A stretch of 64,000 bases of DNA from Bacteroidales bacterium (lineage in GTDB: Bacteria; Bacteroidota; Bacteroidia; Bacteroidales; UBA932), in contig JAFUWW010000011.1 of assembly GCA_017471085.1 (NCBI GenBank), positions 35,124 to 99,123 on the forward strand, given 5' to 3'. The notes beneath the pieces are model-generated. The model was given only the letters and a program-made list of their open reading frames with translations, was not told where the DNA came from and ran no database searches. Shown here piece by piece: positions 43,971 through 53,658 of this stretch (positions are counted from its first letter, which is position 1; every line of letters begins with the position of its first letter). A program made the translations under genes and the position numbers.

Positions 43971-45985
43971 TCGCTCTTTTTGCGGTGCGGCTCACCGGCC
44001 GTTTCCGGCTCTACCAGTTCGTAGTCCAGGAGTTTCTGTTCCAGGTTGGTACCCTTCACGCGGATGCGGATGGGGTCTCCCAGCCGGATGGACTTGTGGG
44101 TGCGGCGTCCCACGGCCCTGTAGTGGTCTTCGTCGAAGACGTAGAAGTCACCCTTGATGGTGCGGTAGGGGACCATGCCCTCGATCTTGGTCGGGTCGAT
44201 TTCCACGTAAATTCCCCATTCCGTGACGCCGGAGACATGTCCGTCGAATTCCTGGCCGATCTTGTCTTCCATGAACTCCACCAGCTTGTACTTGATGCTT
44301 TCGCGCTCGGCCTCAGCGGCCACCACTTCGCGTTCGGAAGCGTGCTTGCACTGGGCCGAGAAGTAATCGGCACTCTGGGAATCGGCCCCTCCCAGGTACT
44401 GGGCCAGCAGGCGGTGCACCATCATGTCCGGATAGCGGCGGATGGGGGAGGTGAAGTGGGTGTAGAACCGGAAAGCCAGTCCGTAATGGCCGATGTTGTC
44501 GGTGCTGTAGCAGGCTTTGGCCATGGAGCGGAGGGCCAGGATCTGGATGGCGCCCAGTTCGGGTTTGTCGGCTGCGTCTTTCATGAGGTTGTTCAGGGTC
44601 TTGGCGATGTCTTTCCCATTGTCGACGGGCCCCACTTTGTAGCCGAAATGCCCGGCGAAATCCCGGAGGCCGGAGAGTTTCTCCAAGTTGGGTTCGTCGT
44701 GGACGCGGTAGACGAAGGTCTTGGCCTTGGCAGTGGCTTTTCCGCCCATCTTGCCGCCGGTGGCCACCCATTCGGCCACGGAGCGGTTGGCCAGGAGCAT
44801 GAACTCCTCTATCAGCCAGTTGGCTTCCTTGGAGAATTTCTGATGGACGCCTACCGGCTTGCCGTTTTCGTCGATATCCACTTTCATTTCCGGGCGTTCG
44901 AAATTCACGGCGCCTGCGGCAAACCGCCTCTTGCGCAGCTGCAGGGCCAGTTTGTTGAGGATGAGGACGGCTTCCTGAATGGCCTCCGGCACATCTTCCG
45001 GCTTGGCGCCCTCGATGATGGCCTGCGCCCCTTCGTAGTCGAACCGGTAGTCGGAAATGATTTCCGTGCGGCCGAACCAGGGGTTGATGACCTTGGCCTG
45101 CGGGGTGATTTCGAAGACGGCGGAGAAGGTGAGTTTCTCCTCGTTCGGACGCAGGGAGCAAAGCTTGTTGGAAAGCTTTTCGGGCAGCATCGGCACGGTG
45201 CGGTCTACCAGATAGACGGAAGTGCCGCGCTCCTGGGCCTCCTTGTCCACGGCCGAGCCCGGCCTTACATAATAGGATACATCGGCAATGTGGACACCCA
45301 CCTCGTAGTTGCCGTTGTCCAGTTTGCGGAAACTGAGGGCGTCGTCAAAGTCCTTGGCGTCCGTGGGGTCGATGGTGAAGGTGAGGGTTTTCCGGAAGTC
45401 CTTGCGATGGGCGCGGTCCTTGTCGGTAATTTCGTCCGGAATCTGGTCGGCGGCGTTCTCCACCTCCTTGGGGAAGCGGTACGGCAGGCCGAATTCCGCC
45501 AGGATGGCGTGCATTTCGGTGTCGTTCTCGCCGGGCTTGCCCAGGATGTCCACCACATGGCCCACCGGGCTGGCCTCTCCGCGGGGCCATTCGTCCACCA
45601 CGGCGGCCACTTTCATGCCGCGCTCTCCGCCTTCCGGAACGGGCACGGAAATGTCGTAGGGCATGGTCTTGGAACTCATCAGCACCCAGGCCTGTTTGCC
45701 CACGATGTGGAGGATGCCCACGAACGGCCTGTCGTTGCGCTGTACGATGGCCACAATCTCACCGCTGCGGCGTTTGGCCTGCCCGGTCCTCTCCTGGGTC
45801 ACGGCCACCCGCACGATGTCCCCGTGCAGGGCGCCCCGGGTTTTGGAGGCTTTCACGTAAACGTCCTCGTCCTGCCCTTCGATGCGTACGAATACGAATC
45901 CTTCGCGGGACATCAGGGCCTTCCCTTCATATTCGGGAACGACGCGTTTTTTTCCGCCTTTTCTTCTGTTGTTGCGTCTTTTCAT
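43967..45985 (-). CDS. rnr: Ribonuclease R
   Basis: Processive 3'-to-5' exoribonuclease of the RNase II/R family. The 672-residue protein has a basic N-terminus (MKRRNNRRKGGKKR), cold-shock/OB domains (about 20-170) and the RNB catalytic core with FTIDPTDAKDFDDALSF (metal-binding Asp cluster near residue 205-215). Also present are YYVRPGSAVDKEAQERGTSV, HFTSPIRRYPDMMVHRLL and a C-terminal S1 domain (GHVSGVTEWGIYVEIDPTKI). Its stop overlaps the GH2-like gene, so a housekeeping RNase appears to head the glycan operon. A promoter box lies at 46008-46015. Confidence 0.95.
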   Translation of the reverse strand: MKRRNNRRKGGKKRVVPEYEGKALMSREGFVFVRIEGQDEDVYVKASKTRGALHGDIVRVAVTQERTGQAKRRSGEIVAIVQRNDRPFVGILHIVGKQAWVLMSSKTMPYDISVPVPEGGERGMKVAAVVDEWPRGEASPVGHVVDILGKPGENDTEMHAILAEFGLPYRFPKEVENAADQIPDEITDKDRAHRKDFRKTLTFTIDPTDAKDFDDALSFRKLDNGNYEVGVHIADVSYYVRPGSAVDKEAQERGTSVYLVDRTVPMLPEKLSNKLCSLRPNEEKLTFSAVFEITPQAKVINPWFGRTEIISDYRFDYEGAQAIIEGAKPEDVPEAIQEAVLILNKLALQLRKRRFAAGAVNFERPEMKVDIDENGKPVGVHQKFSKEANWLIEEFMLLANRSVAEWVATGGKMGGKATAKAKTFVYRVHDEPNLEKLSGLRDFAGHFGYKVGPVDNGKDIAKTLNNLMKDAADKPELGAIQILALRSMAKACYSTDNIGHYGLAFRFYTHFTSPIRRYPDMMVHRLLAQYLGGADSQSADYFSAQCKHASEREVVAAEAERESIKYKLVEFMEDKIGQEFDGHVSGVTEWGIYVEIDPTKIEGMVPYRTIKGDFYVFDEDHYRAVGRRTHKSIRLGDPIRIRVKGTNLEQKLLDYELVEPETAGEPHRKKSE

Positions 45986-46007
45986 ATTCTGTCTTGTTAT
46001 TCAATGA

Positions 46008-46015
46008 CAAAGATA
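46008..46015 (-). promoter_or_regulatory. -7 box for rnr and the glycan operon
   Basis: TATCTTTG on the minus strand, about 22 bp before the rnr ATG at 45985. Because the downstream genes overlap in a chain, this may be the main promoter of the whole operon. Confidence 0.65.
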
Positions 46016-46025
46016 CAAAAAATAC

Positions 46026-46040
46026 TGCTAAATTTTAGCA
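46026..46040. promoter_or_regulatory. Short inverted repeat near the rnr -33 region
   Basis: TGCTAAA and TTTAGCA flank one central base. It sits where the upstream element of the rnr promoter would lie and could be an operator. It lacks the central CG usual for LacI operators, so it is not assigned to the operon's LacI protein. Confidence 0.35.
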
Positions 46041-46149
46041 TATTTTTGGAAAAACGCAGGCTGACAGGCAGAAATAGCTGCCGTTTGGATTTTTTTCACT
46101 ATTTTAGCGCTTCGGATGCATGAAGAATGAATAAATAATAATCCATACC

Positions 46150-47781
46150 ATGACAGATCTTACAAAGAAAACCCTTCGCGATTCGGCCGCCATGCGCTGG
46201 GCAGCCCTGCTGCTGCTGGCCCTGGCCATGTTCTGCGCGTACATTTTCATGGACATCCTGTCCCCCATCAAAGACCTGATGGAATCTACCCGGGGCTGGG
46301 ATTCCAAAGCGTTCGGTACCATGGAGGGCTCTGAGACCTTCCTGAACGTTTTTGTCTTTTTCCTGATCTTTGCAGGTATCATCCTGGACAAGATGGGCGT
46401 CCGCTTCACGGCCGTGCTCTCCGGCGCCGTGATGCTGACGGGCGGCCTCATCAAATACTTCGCCATCAGCGAGGCTTTCATGGGATCCGGCCTTGAGACC
46501 TGGTTCACCGACAACCTCAACTGGCACACGGGGATCGGCTTCATCGACGATGTGCTCCCGTTCTACCAGGGCATGCCGGCGTCGGCCAAACTGGCGGCTA
46601 TCGGCTTCATGATCTTCGGTTGCGGCTGCGAGATGGCCGGCATTACGGTGAGCCGCGGTATCGTGAAGTGGTTCAAGGGCCGTGAGACGGCGCTTGCCAT
46701 GGGCTCCGAGATGGCCCTGGCCCGTCTGGGAGTGGCCACCTGCATGATTTTCTCGCCTTACTTCGCCAAGCTCGGCGGGCAGGTGAACGTCAGCCGCTCG
46801 GTGGCTTTCGGCGTGGTGCTGCTGTGCATCGCCCTCATCATGTTCATCACCTATTTCTTCATGGACCGGAAACTGGACAGCCAGACCGGCGAGGCCGAAG
46901 AAAAAGACGATCCGTTCAAGATCAGGGACATCGGCAAAATCCTTTCCAGCCTGGGCTTCTGGCTCGTCGCCCTGCTCTGTGTGCTCTACTATTCCGCCAT
47001 CTTCCCGTTCCAGAAGTATGCGGTGAACATGCTGCAGTGCAACCTGACGCTCACGGAGCCTGCCGCCGGGTCTTTCTGGGCCGGTGAAGCCGTCACCATC
47101 GTCCAGTATGTCATCATGCTCGCGGTGGCCGCCTGTTCCTTCTCCAGCAACTTCATCAAGGGCAACAAGGGGCTGAAGTACGGCCTGATGGCCGCGGCCA
47201 TCGTGGCCCTGGTGGTGTATTGCTACATGGGCTTCATGCGCGGTACGGCAGAGACCATCTTCGCCGTGTTCCCGCTGCTGGCCGTCGCCATCACCCCTAT
47301 CCTGGGCAATTACGTAGACCACAAGGGCAAGGCTGCCTCGATGCTGCTTGTCGGTTCCATCCTGCTGGTATTCTGCCACCTCACCTTTGCCTTCATCCTG
47401 CCGCTGTTCAAGGGCAGCGCGGTGGGCGGCACCATCGTGGCCTATGTTACCATCCTCGTGCTGGGCGCCAGCTTCTCCCTGGTCCCCGCCGCCCTGTGGC
47501 CGTCGGTGCCCAAGCTCGTGGATGAGAAGATCATCGGATCGGCCTATGCACTCATTTTCTGGATCCAGAACATCGGCCTGTGGCTCTTCCCGATCCTGAT
47601 CGGCAATGTGCTCACCAGCACCAACGCCCCCGGTACCCCTCCCGACCAGCTCAACTACACCTGGGCCCTGGTCATGCTGGCCTGCCTGGGCATCGCGGCC
47701 ATGCTCATCGGCCTGTATCTGAAGGTGGTGGACAAGAAAAAGCACCTGGGACTGGAAGAGCCCAATATCGTCGCAGAATAA
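46150..47781 (+). CDS. MFS transporter (first of tandem pair)
   Basis: Major facilitator carrier of 543 residues with about 12 membrane helices. The intracellular segment GIVKWFKGRETALAMGSEMA, then LARLG, and the late segment SLVPAALWPSVPKLVDEKII, then AYALIFWIQNIGLWLFP, are shared with the next gene and resemble MFSD1-like carriers, some of which move dipeptides (family knowledge; weak). A long periplasmic loop (LETWFTDNLNWHTGIGFIDD) distinguishes it. The TAA overlaps the next ATG by one base, so the two are co-translated. Divergent from rnr across a 164-bp region. Confidence 0.82.
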   Translation: MTDLTKKTLRDSAAMRWAALLLLALAMFCAYIFMDILSPIKDLMESTRGWDSKAFGTMEGSETFLNVFVFFLIFAGIILDKMGVRFTAVLSGAVMLTGGLIKYFAISEAFMGSGLETWFTDNLNWHTGIGFIDDVLPFYQGMPASAKLAAIGFMIFGCGCEMAGITVSRGIVKWFKGRETALAMGSEMALARLGVATCMIFSPYFAKLGGQVNVSRSVAFGVVLLCIALIMFITYFFMDRKLDSQTGEAEEKDDPFKIRDIGKILSSLGFWLVALLCVLYYSAIFPFQKYAVNMLQCNLTLTEPAAGSFWAGEAVTIVQYVIMLAVAACSFSSNFIKGNKGLKYGLMAAAIVALVVYCYMGFMRGTAETIFAVFPLLAVAITPILGNYVDHKGKAASMLLVGSILLVFCHLTFAFILPLFKGSAVGGTIVAYVTILVLGASFSLVPAALWPSVPKLVDEKIIGSAYALIFWIQNIGLWLFPILIGNVLTSTNAPGTPPDQLNYTWALVMLACLGIAAMLIGLYLKVVDKKKHLGLEEPNIVAE

Positions 47782-49160
47782 TGGCAGCGTCTTCCGGGAA
47801 AAGCATTTTCAGGCCAGCCGCGTGGATTGCGCTGGCCTGTTTGGTAGTACCGATGTTCGCGTCGTACTACTTCGACGATATGTTCTCCAGCATTTCGTAC
47901 CTGTTCGAGGATCCTTCGCTCACGCAGCTGGGCTGGGATGCGGCAGGTTACGGACTCTACACCAGCGGCTATAGCGTCCTGTGCGTGTTCGGCGGCCTGG
48001 TGATCTGCGGCATCCTGCTGGACAAGTGGGGCGTGCGCATCACGGGCTCCGTCTTCGTGGGCATGATGGCCGCCGGGGCGGGGCTGGTGCTGTGGGCGCT
48101 CCTCAGCGGTTCCGCGGCCTCCCTCACCGTGGCCTATATCGGCTGCATGTTCTTCGGTCTGGGCTCGGAGATCGCCGGGACGGCCGTCACGCGGAGCATC
48201 GCCAAATGGTTCAAAGGCGGGCCGATGGCACTTGCCATGGGCCTGCAGCTGGCCATCGCCAGGCTGGGTACGGCCTTCGCGCTGGTCCTTTCCCCGAAAC
48301 TGGTGGTGCAGCAGGCCGGCCATGTGTACACCCTGGCCGAGACGGCCCGTCCCGCTGTCGTGGGCATGGGCCTCATGGCCGCCGGCCTCATCCTCTGGGC
48401 CCTGTTCGTAGCCCTGGATGCCCGGGCCGACCGTCATTCCCGGCCTGATCGGGAATCGCAGGAGATGGCCGGTCAAGAAGCCGGCCATGACGGAGGCTCC
48501 GCCGCGAAGGACGACGAAACCTTCCGCTTCAAGGATGTCCTGGGCGTGCTGGGAAACAAGAATTTCTGGCTGCTCGGCCTGCTTTGCGTGCTGTTCTACA
48601 GCAGCATCATCGCCTTCAAGAAATTCGCCGGCGCCATCCTTATTCCCCGGTTCGACATCCCCGCATCGGCCGCGGGATGGATGGTGAGCATGCTGCCGTT
48701 CAGCACGGTGATCTTTGCGCCGCTCTTCGGCATGCTGGTCGACAAAGCGGGCCGCGGTACCCGCTGGATGGTGCTTGGTGCCATCCTGGCCTTGGCGGCC
48801 CATCTGCTGCTGGCTTTCGCTCCCGAAGGCGTTCCGTTCTGGGGCTACCTGGCCATGGTATTCCTGGGATTCGGCTATTCGCTGGTGCCCGCCGCCCTCT
48901 GGCCCAGCGTGCCCAAAATCGTCCCGGACAAGGTGCTGGGCACCACCTTCGCGCTCATTTACTGGGTGCAGAATCTGGGGCTGCTCAGCTTCAAGTGGCT
49001 GGCCGGAATCATCCTGGGGGCGAAGGGACGCGCTTCCGGCCCCGTCCATGTGGAGCTCATGTTCGTGGCGCTTTGCGTGGCGGCCCTTGTGGTGGCGCTG
49101 CTGTTTGCGCGCACATCGGCCCGGAATCCCGGCCTCCGGCTCGACGCCCCGAACACCTGA
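47781..49160 (+). CDS. MFS transporter (second of tandem pair) with in-frame repeat
   Basis: Paralogue of the preceding carrier. I chose the ATG at 47781, which shares a base with the upstream stop; a longer frame running into the first gene is not a real extension. The 459 residues include SIAKWFKGGPMALAMGLQLA, then IARLG, and SLVPAALWPSVPKIVPDKVL, then TTFALIYWVQNLGL. The central loop between TM6 and TM7, about residues 217-238 (DRHSRPDRESQEMAGQEAGH), is encoded by a 63-bp palindromic element and is absent from the sister protein. Two tandem carriers may form a pair or handle related substrates. Confidence 0.82.
   Translation: MAASSGKSIFRPAAWIALACLVVPMFASYYFDDMFSSISYLFEDPSLTQLGWDAAGYGLYTSGYSVLCVFGGLVICGILLDKWGVRITGSVFVGMMAAGAGLVLWALLSGSAASLTVAYIGCMFFGLGSEIAGTAVTRSIAKWFKGGPMALAMGLQLAIARLGTAFALVLSPKLVVQQAGHVYTLAETARPAVVGMGLMAAGLILWALFVALDARADRHSRPDRESQEMAGQEAGHDGGSAAKDDETFRFKDVLGVLGNKNFWLLGLLCVLFYSSIIAFKKFAGAILIPRFDIPASAAGWMVSMLPFSTVIFAPLFGMLVDKAGRGTRWMVLGAILALAAHLLLAFAPEGVPFWGYLAMVFLGFGYSLVPAALWPSVPKIVPDKVLGTTFALIYWVQNLGLLSFKWLAGIILGAKGRASGPVHVELMFVALCVAALVVALLFARTSARNPGLRLDAPNT
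48431..48493. repeat. 63-bp palindromic element inserted in frame in MFS gene
   Basis: Bounded by CCGTCAT (48431-48437) and ATGACGG (48487-48493). It contains two hairpins: TTCCCGG/TCGGGAA (48437-48443, 48449-48455; one G-U pair) and the perfect ATGGCCGG/CCGGCCAT (48465-48472, 48481-48488). Length is 21 codons, so the frame is kept. Related hairpins lie between genes at 12773-12805 and 32459-32523. Confidence 0.85.
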
Positions 49161-49201
49161 TTTTTGGGAGAGGAGCCGTCAACGCTTTTTGTTTAGAGGT
49201 A

Positions 49202-49240
49202 ATGGGAGAGGCCGGCCACATAAAATGGCACCTCTCCCAT
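49202..49240 (+). terminator. Hairpin after the tandem MFS genes
   Basis: ATGGGAGAGG (49202-49211) pairs perfectly with CCTCTCCCAT (49231-49240), followed by ATTTTGG. The position 42 bp past the MFS stop and before the next promoter fits a terminator, though the T run is short. Confidence 0.6.
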
Positions 49241-49267
49241 ATTTTGGCAATATAATTGCAGAAATAT

Positions 49268-49298
49268 TTGGTGGTTACGAAAAAGTGTCATATCTTTG
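49268..49298 (+). promoter_or_regulatory. Promoter for the MacAB-TolC-type operon
   Basis: TTG at 49268-49270 and TATCTTTG at 49291-49298, 20 bp apart, fit the Bacteroidota consensus. The leader to the ATG at 49329 is about 25 bases. Confidence 0.75.
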
Positions 49299-49328
49299 CA
49301 GTGTAATAGCATACTAATACACAAGATT

Positions 49329-50042
49329 ATGCTGATTGAACTGAAAGGAATCCATAAAACTTACAATAACGGGCAGCCGCTGCATGTGCTCAAGGGAATC
49401 GACCTTGGCATCGAAAGAGGCGAATTCGTGTCGGTCATGGGCGCTTCCGGCTCCGGGAAGTCCACGCTCCTGAACATCCTGGGCATCCTGGACAATTACG
49501 ACGAAGGCTCGTACCACCTGAACGGCACCCTGATCAAAGACCTGAGCGAGAAACAGGCGGCCGATTACCGCAACCGCATGATTGGTTTCATTTTCCAGAG
49601 TTTCAACCTGATCAATTTCAAAACGGCCGTGGAGAATGTCGAGCTGCCGCTCTATTACCAGGGCGTGCCCCGGAAAAAACGGCGCGAACTGGCCATGGAG
49701 TATCTGGAAAAGATGGGTCTCACCCCCTGGGCCGGCCATTTCCCCAACGAGATGTCCGGCGGCCAGAAGCAGCGCGTGGCCATCGCCCGTGCCCTCATCA
49801 CCCAGCCCCAGATTATCCTGGCCGATGAACCCACCGGCGCCCTGGACTCCAAGACCAGCGTGGAGGTGATGCAGCTGCTGAAGCAGTTGAACAAAGAGGA
49901 CGGCATCACCATCATCGTGGTGACGCACGAAGGCGGCGTGGCCAACGAGACCGACAAGATCATCCACATCAAGGACGGCATGATCGGGGAGATAGAAGAA
50001 AACAAGGCGCACAAAGCCTGGGAGGGGGCCGTGATCAAATGA
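49329..50042 (+). CDS. ABC transporter ATP-binding protein (MacB/LolD type)
   Basis: ATPase of a tripartite export system, 237 residues. ATG at 49329 is chosen over an upstream TTG that overlaps the promoter. Motifs: Walker [10 protein letters not shown] (38-46), Q-loop near FIFQSFNL, signature MSGGQKQR (142-149; Met replaces the usual Leu) and Walker [13 protein letters not shown] (162-173). The separated ATPase, rather than an ATPase-permease fusion, is normal for Bacteroidota MacB-type systems. Its TGA overlaps the next gene's ATG. Confidence 0.93.
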   Translation: MLIELKGIHKTYNNGQPLHVLKGIDLGIERGEFVSVMGASGSGKSTLLNILGILDNYDEGSYHLNGTLIKDLSEKQAADYRNRMIGFIFQSFNLINFKTAVENVELPLYYQGVPRKKRRELAMEYLEKMGLTPWAGHFPNEMSGGQKQRVAIARALITQPQIILADEPTGALDSKTSVEVMQLLKQLNKEDGITIIVVTHEGGVANETDKIIHIKDGMIGEIEENKAHKAWEGAVIK

Positions 50043-51301
50043 GAGAGCTTTTCCACGAAATCGCCAGCACCCTCAGGGGCAACAAGCTCCGCACGGCCCT
50101 TACCGGCTTTGCGGTCAGCTGGGGCATTTTCCTGCTCATCTGCCTGCTGGGCGCCGGCAACGGCCTCATGAATTCTTTCATGGGGAATGTGGAGAATTAT
50201 GTGAGCCAGAGCATCCAGGTGGAAGGCTGGACCACTTCCAAACCCTATGCAGGCTACAAGGAAGGCCGGCAGATTCAACTGGACCAGGCCGACGTGGCCT
50301 TTACCGAAGGCAACCAGTGGAAAGATATCATTTCGAACGTATCCACGGCCACTTCCACCACCTCCGTCACCCTGGTGCTGGACGGAAATACGGTTTCCGG
50401 GTCGCTGGCCGGCCACATGCCGGATTACCAGGAGCAGGCCAAACTCAAGATGTCAAGCGGACGTTTCCTGAACCGGAAAGACCTGGAAGAGCGCCGGAAA
50501 GTAATCGTCATCAATTCCGACCAGGCCAGGGAGCTTTGCCCGAGGAATCCGGAATCGGTCGTGGGCCGCTGGATTTCCACAGGCAATATCATGTTCCAGG
50601 TGGTCGGCATCTACCATGCCGACGAAACCAACATGACCCGGAACTGCCCCATCCCCTACACAACATATAAGGGCATCTTCGACTCTTCCGACAAGGTGGA
50701 GACCATCACTTTCTCCGTCAGCGGTCCGTCAACGCTGGAAGAACACGAGGCCTTTGAGAACGAATATGCCCTTGCGCTGAAACGCCGGCACGAAATCGCC
50801 CCCGATGACCGGCGGGGCATCTGGATCAACAACGGTTACACGGACAACCTTCAGATGACCAAGGCTACGCGCATCCTCCGCACCGCCTTATGGATCCTGG
50901 GCATCCTTACGCTTATCAGCGGCATTGTGGGCGTGTCCAACATCATGCTCATCACCGTGAAGGAGCGGACCCATGAGTTCGGCATCCGCAAGGCCATCGG
51001 CGCCCGTCCCGGAGAAATCCTCAAGCTCATCATCGCGGAGAGCATCTCCATCACCGCCGCCTTCGGCTATGTGGGCATGTTCCTGGGCATGATCGCCTGC
51101 CGGATCATGGACAAGACCATCGGCCAGAACACCGTGGATATCGGCATGGAGAAAATCCAGATGCTGGTGAATCCCACGGTGGGGCTGGACGTGGCCCTGG
51201 AAGCCACTCTGCTGCTGATTGTCGCCGGGACGCTGGCAGGCGCCGTCCCTGCCTGGAAAGCCGCCCGAGTCAAACCCATAGAAGCTTTGCGTGCAGAATG
51301 A
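50039..51301 (+). CDS. MacB-type ABC permease 1
   Basis: Inner-membrane permease of 420 residues with the MacB layout: one N-terminal helix ([20 protein letters not shown]), a large periplasmic MacB_PCD domain (about 45-275) and three C-terminal FtsX-type helices with [20 protein letters not shown] and GARPGEIL. This coupling helix contacts the ATPase. It overlaps both neighbours by four bases (ATGA). It probably moves drugs, lipids or peptides from the periplasm to the outer-membrane channel; the substrate is unknown. Confidence 0.9.
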   Translation: MRELFHEIASTLRGNKLRTALTGFAVSWGIFLLICLLGAGNGLMNSFMGNVENYVSQSIQVEGWTTSKPYAGYKEGRQIQLDQADVAFTEGNQWKDIISNVSTATSTTSVTLVLDGNTVSGSLAGHMPDYQEQAKLKMSSGRFLNRKDLEERRKVIVINSDQARELCPRNPESVVGRWISTGNIMFQVVGIYHADETNMTRNCPIPYTTYKGIFDSSDKVETITFSVSGPSTLEEHEAFENEYALALKRRHEIAPDDRRGIWINNGYTDNLQMTKATRILRTALWILGILTLISGIVGVSNIMLITVKERTHEFGIRKAIGARPGEILKLIIAESISITAAFGYVGMFLGMIACRIMDKTIGQNTVDIGMEKIQMLVNPTVGLDVALEATLLLIVAGTLAGAVPAWKAARVKPIEALRAE

Positions 51302-52551
51302 AATGGTTTGATACAGACAGTTTCCGGGAAATCCTGGACAGCATCCTCCGCAACAAGAGCCGGAGCCTCCTTACCGGGTTCGGCGTCTTCTGGGGCATTT
51401 TCATGCTGATGATCCTCTCCGGCGGCGGGCAGGGGGTCAAACAAATGCTGGTGCAGAACTTCGAGGGATTCGCGCAGAATACCTGCATCGTGGTGTCCAG
51501 CTATACCTCCAAGCCTTACAAGGGTTTCAAGAAAGGCCGCTCCTGGGAACTGGAATACAACGATGTGGACCGCCTCCGGAGCATGATTCCCGAACTGGAG
51601 ACCGTATCTCCCACCGTGAGTCTCTGGGGCAAATCCGTCACCCGCGACGAACACACCTATTCCCGCGCCGTGGTAAAAGGCGCCCGGGCCGATTACGCCA
51701 ACATCGAGACTCCGCAGGTCAAGTACGGAAGATATATCAACGACGCCGACAACCTGCAGGAAAGGAAAGTGTGCTTCATCGGGAAACGGGTCTATACCAA
51801 CTTGTTCCCGGAGGGCGGTGATCCGGTGGGGAAACGCATCTGCATCGACGGAAGCTACTATACCGTCATCGGCGTGGACTGGAACAGTTCCGGAGGCATC
51901 AGCATCAACGGCAATGCGGCCGATGCCGTGACCATCCCCATCAACCAGGCCAGGCGGGCCTATAACCTGGGGAAGACCGTGCACCTGATCTGTTTCACGG
52001 CCAAGGAAGGCATTACGATGAGCGACATCACGCCCCGGGCACAGGAGATTCTGGCGCGGGCCCACTATTTCGACCCGTCCGACGACCAGGCCCTTTTCCT
52101 GCTGAATACCCAGCTCATCTTCGGCATTGTGGACAACCTGTTCAAAGGCATCAATTTCCTGATCTGGCTCATCGGCCTGGGAACTTTGCTGGCGGGCGTG
52201 ATCGGTGTTTCCAATATCATGATGGTGAGCGTGAAGGAGCGGACCACCGAAATCGGCATCCGGAGGGCCATCGGCGCTACGCCCAGGCAGATTCTGGGGC
52301 AGATCATTTCTGAAAGTATCGTGCTGACCCTGTCGGCCGGCATGCTGGGCATCGTGTTCAGCGTACTCATCCTTGCGGGAGTGGAACTGGCCATGACGAC
52401 CGACGGCGTGCTCAGTGCACCCTTCCAGGTGTCCTTCGGCGTGGCCATGGCTGCCGCTTTGCTGCTGACGGTGCTGGGTGTGGTGGCCGGCCTGATGCCG
52501 GCATCCAGGGCGATGCAGATCAAACCCGTGGATGCCATGAGAGACGAATGA
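51298..52551 (+). CDS. MacB-type ABC permease 2
   Basis: Second permease, 417 residues, with the same architecture as its neighbour (N-terminal helix LLTGFGVFWGIFMLMILSGG; FtsX helices with NIMMVSVKERTTEIGIRRAI). The periplasmic domain differs substantially. The two permeases probably form a heterodimer served by the single ATPase (inference from gene pairing). The stop is 16 bp before the adaptor gene. Confidence 0.9.
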   Translation: MKWFDTDSFREILDSILRNKSRSLLTGFGVFWGIFMLMILSGGGQGVKQMLVQNFEGFAQNTCIVVSSYTSKPYKGFKKGRSWELEYNDVDRLRSMIPELETVSPTVSLWGKSVTRDEHTYSRAVVKGARADYANIETPQVKYGRYINDADNLQERKVCFIGKRVYTNLFPEGGDPVGKRICIDGSYYTVIGVDWNSSGGISINGNAADAVTIPINQARRAYNLGKTVHLICFTAKEGITMSDITPRAQEILARAHYFDPSDDQALFLLNTQLIFGIVDNLFKGINFLIWLIGLGTLLAGVIGVSNIMMVSVKERTTEIGIRRAIGATPRQILGQIISESIVLTLSAGMLGIVFSVLILAGVELAMTTDGVLSAPFQVSFGVAMAAALLLTVLGVVAGLMPASRAMQIKPVDAMRDE

Positions 52552-52567
52552 TAAAAACAAATGAGAT

Positions 52568-53653
52568 ATGAAAAAATTTGGTAGAATCCTGCTGATTGTC
52601 CTGGTGGCGGCCGTTTTTATCGGCACGTTCGCTTACCTTTTCCAGCGCTCACGCCCCAAGGCTATAACGTATCAGGAACTTACGCCCGAGATGGGCACCA
52701 TTGCCAAGTCCACCGTGGTTACCGGGAAGATTCAGCCCCGGGACGAGGTGAACGTGAAAGCCCAGATCAGCGGCATCGTGGCCGAACTGTACAAGCAGGC
52801 AGGCGACCAGGTGAAGGAGAACGAAGTGATTGCCAAACTCAAGGTGATTCCCGAGATGAGCCAGCTTTCCAGCGCCCAGAGCCGCGTCCGTCTGAGCGAA
52901 GTGAACCTGAAGCAGGCGCAGACCAACTACGACCGCGAGAAGAAACTCTTCGACCAGCAGCTGGTGAGCGCCGAATCCTTCGAACAGGTGTCGCAGGCCC
53001 TGAACCAGGCGAAGGAGGAACACGCCGCGGCGCAGGAATCGCTGGAAATTATCCGCGACGGCGTGTCATCGTCCAATAAATCAGGAAGTTCCACGCTGGT
53101 CCGCTCGTCCGTTTCCGGCCTGATCCTGGACATTCCGGTGAAGGTGGGAAACACCGTGATCAATTCCAATACCTTCAACGACGGTACCACCATCGCCACG
53201 GTGGCCGACATGAATGACCTTATCTTCGACGGCAACATCGACGAGACCGAGGTGGGGCGCCTGCATATCGGCCTGCCTGTGCGTATCAGCGTCGGTGCGT
53301 TGCAGGACGTGCACTTTGACGCTGCCCTGGAATACATTTCGCCCAAGGCGACCGAGTCGGGCGGCACCAACCTGTTCGAGATCAAGGCCACCGTGAAGGT
53401 TCCCGCCGACGTGACCATCCGTTCCGGCTACAGCGCCAATGCCGAAATCGAACTGCAGCGCGTGGAGGATGTGCTCACCATTCCCGAAAGCGCCCTCCAG
53501 TTCGACGGAGATGAAACCTTCGTGTATCTTCTCCAGGCCGACGGTACCTATGACAAGCGTCCGGTGCAGACAGGCCTCTCCGACGGTGTGAAGATTGAAA
53601 TCAAGGACGGTCTCTCCCTGGGAGACAAGGTCCGCGGACCTCAAATCATCTGA
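52568..53653 (+). CDS. Periplasmic adaptor (MacA/HlyD family)
   Basis: Membrane-fusion protein of 361 residues linking the inner-membrane permeases to the outer-membrane channel. One N-terminal anchor helix (GRILLIVLVAAVFIGTFAYL). Lipoyl-like halves flank a coiled-coil hairpin (QLSSAQSRVRLSEVNLKQAQ, then QALNQAKEEHAAAQESL). Beta-barrel (LPVRISVGALQDVHFDAALE) and membrane-proximal domains follow, ending DGLSLGDKVRGPQII. No lipobox. Order and spacing match MacA in a MacAB-TolC-like operon. Confidence 0.9.
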   Translation: MKKFGRILLIVLVAAVFIGTFAYLFQRSRPKAITYQELTPEMGTIAKSTVVTGKIQPRDEVNVKAQISGIVAELYKQAGDQVKENEVIAKLKVIPEMSQLSSAQSRVRLSEVNLKQAQTNYDREKKLFDQQLVSAESFEQVSQALNQAKEEHAAAQESLEIIRDGVSSSNKSGSSTLVRSSVSGLILDIPVKVGNTVINSNTFNDGTTIATVADMNDLIFDGNIDETEVGRLHIGLPVRISVGALQDVHFDAALEYISPKATESGGTNLFEIKATVKVPADVTIRSGYSANAEIELQRVEDVLTIPESALQFDGDETFVYLLQADGTYDKRPVQTGLSDGVKIEIKDGLSLGDKVRGPQII

Positions 53654-53658
53654 CAGCC

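Noticed and set aside
46026..46040. LacI operator controlling the glycan operon
   Set aside because: The palindrome is short and lacks the central CG typical of LacI-family operators; kept only as a low-confidence inverted repeat.
47580..47780. Longer start for the second MFS gene
   Set aside because: It overlaps the first MFS gene out of frame; ATG at 47781 shares one base with the upstream stop and begins a normal first helix.
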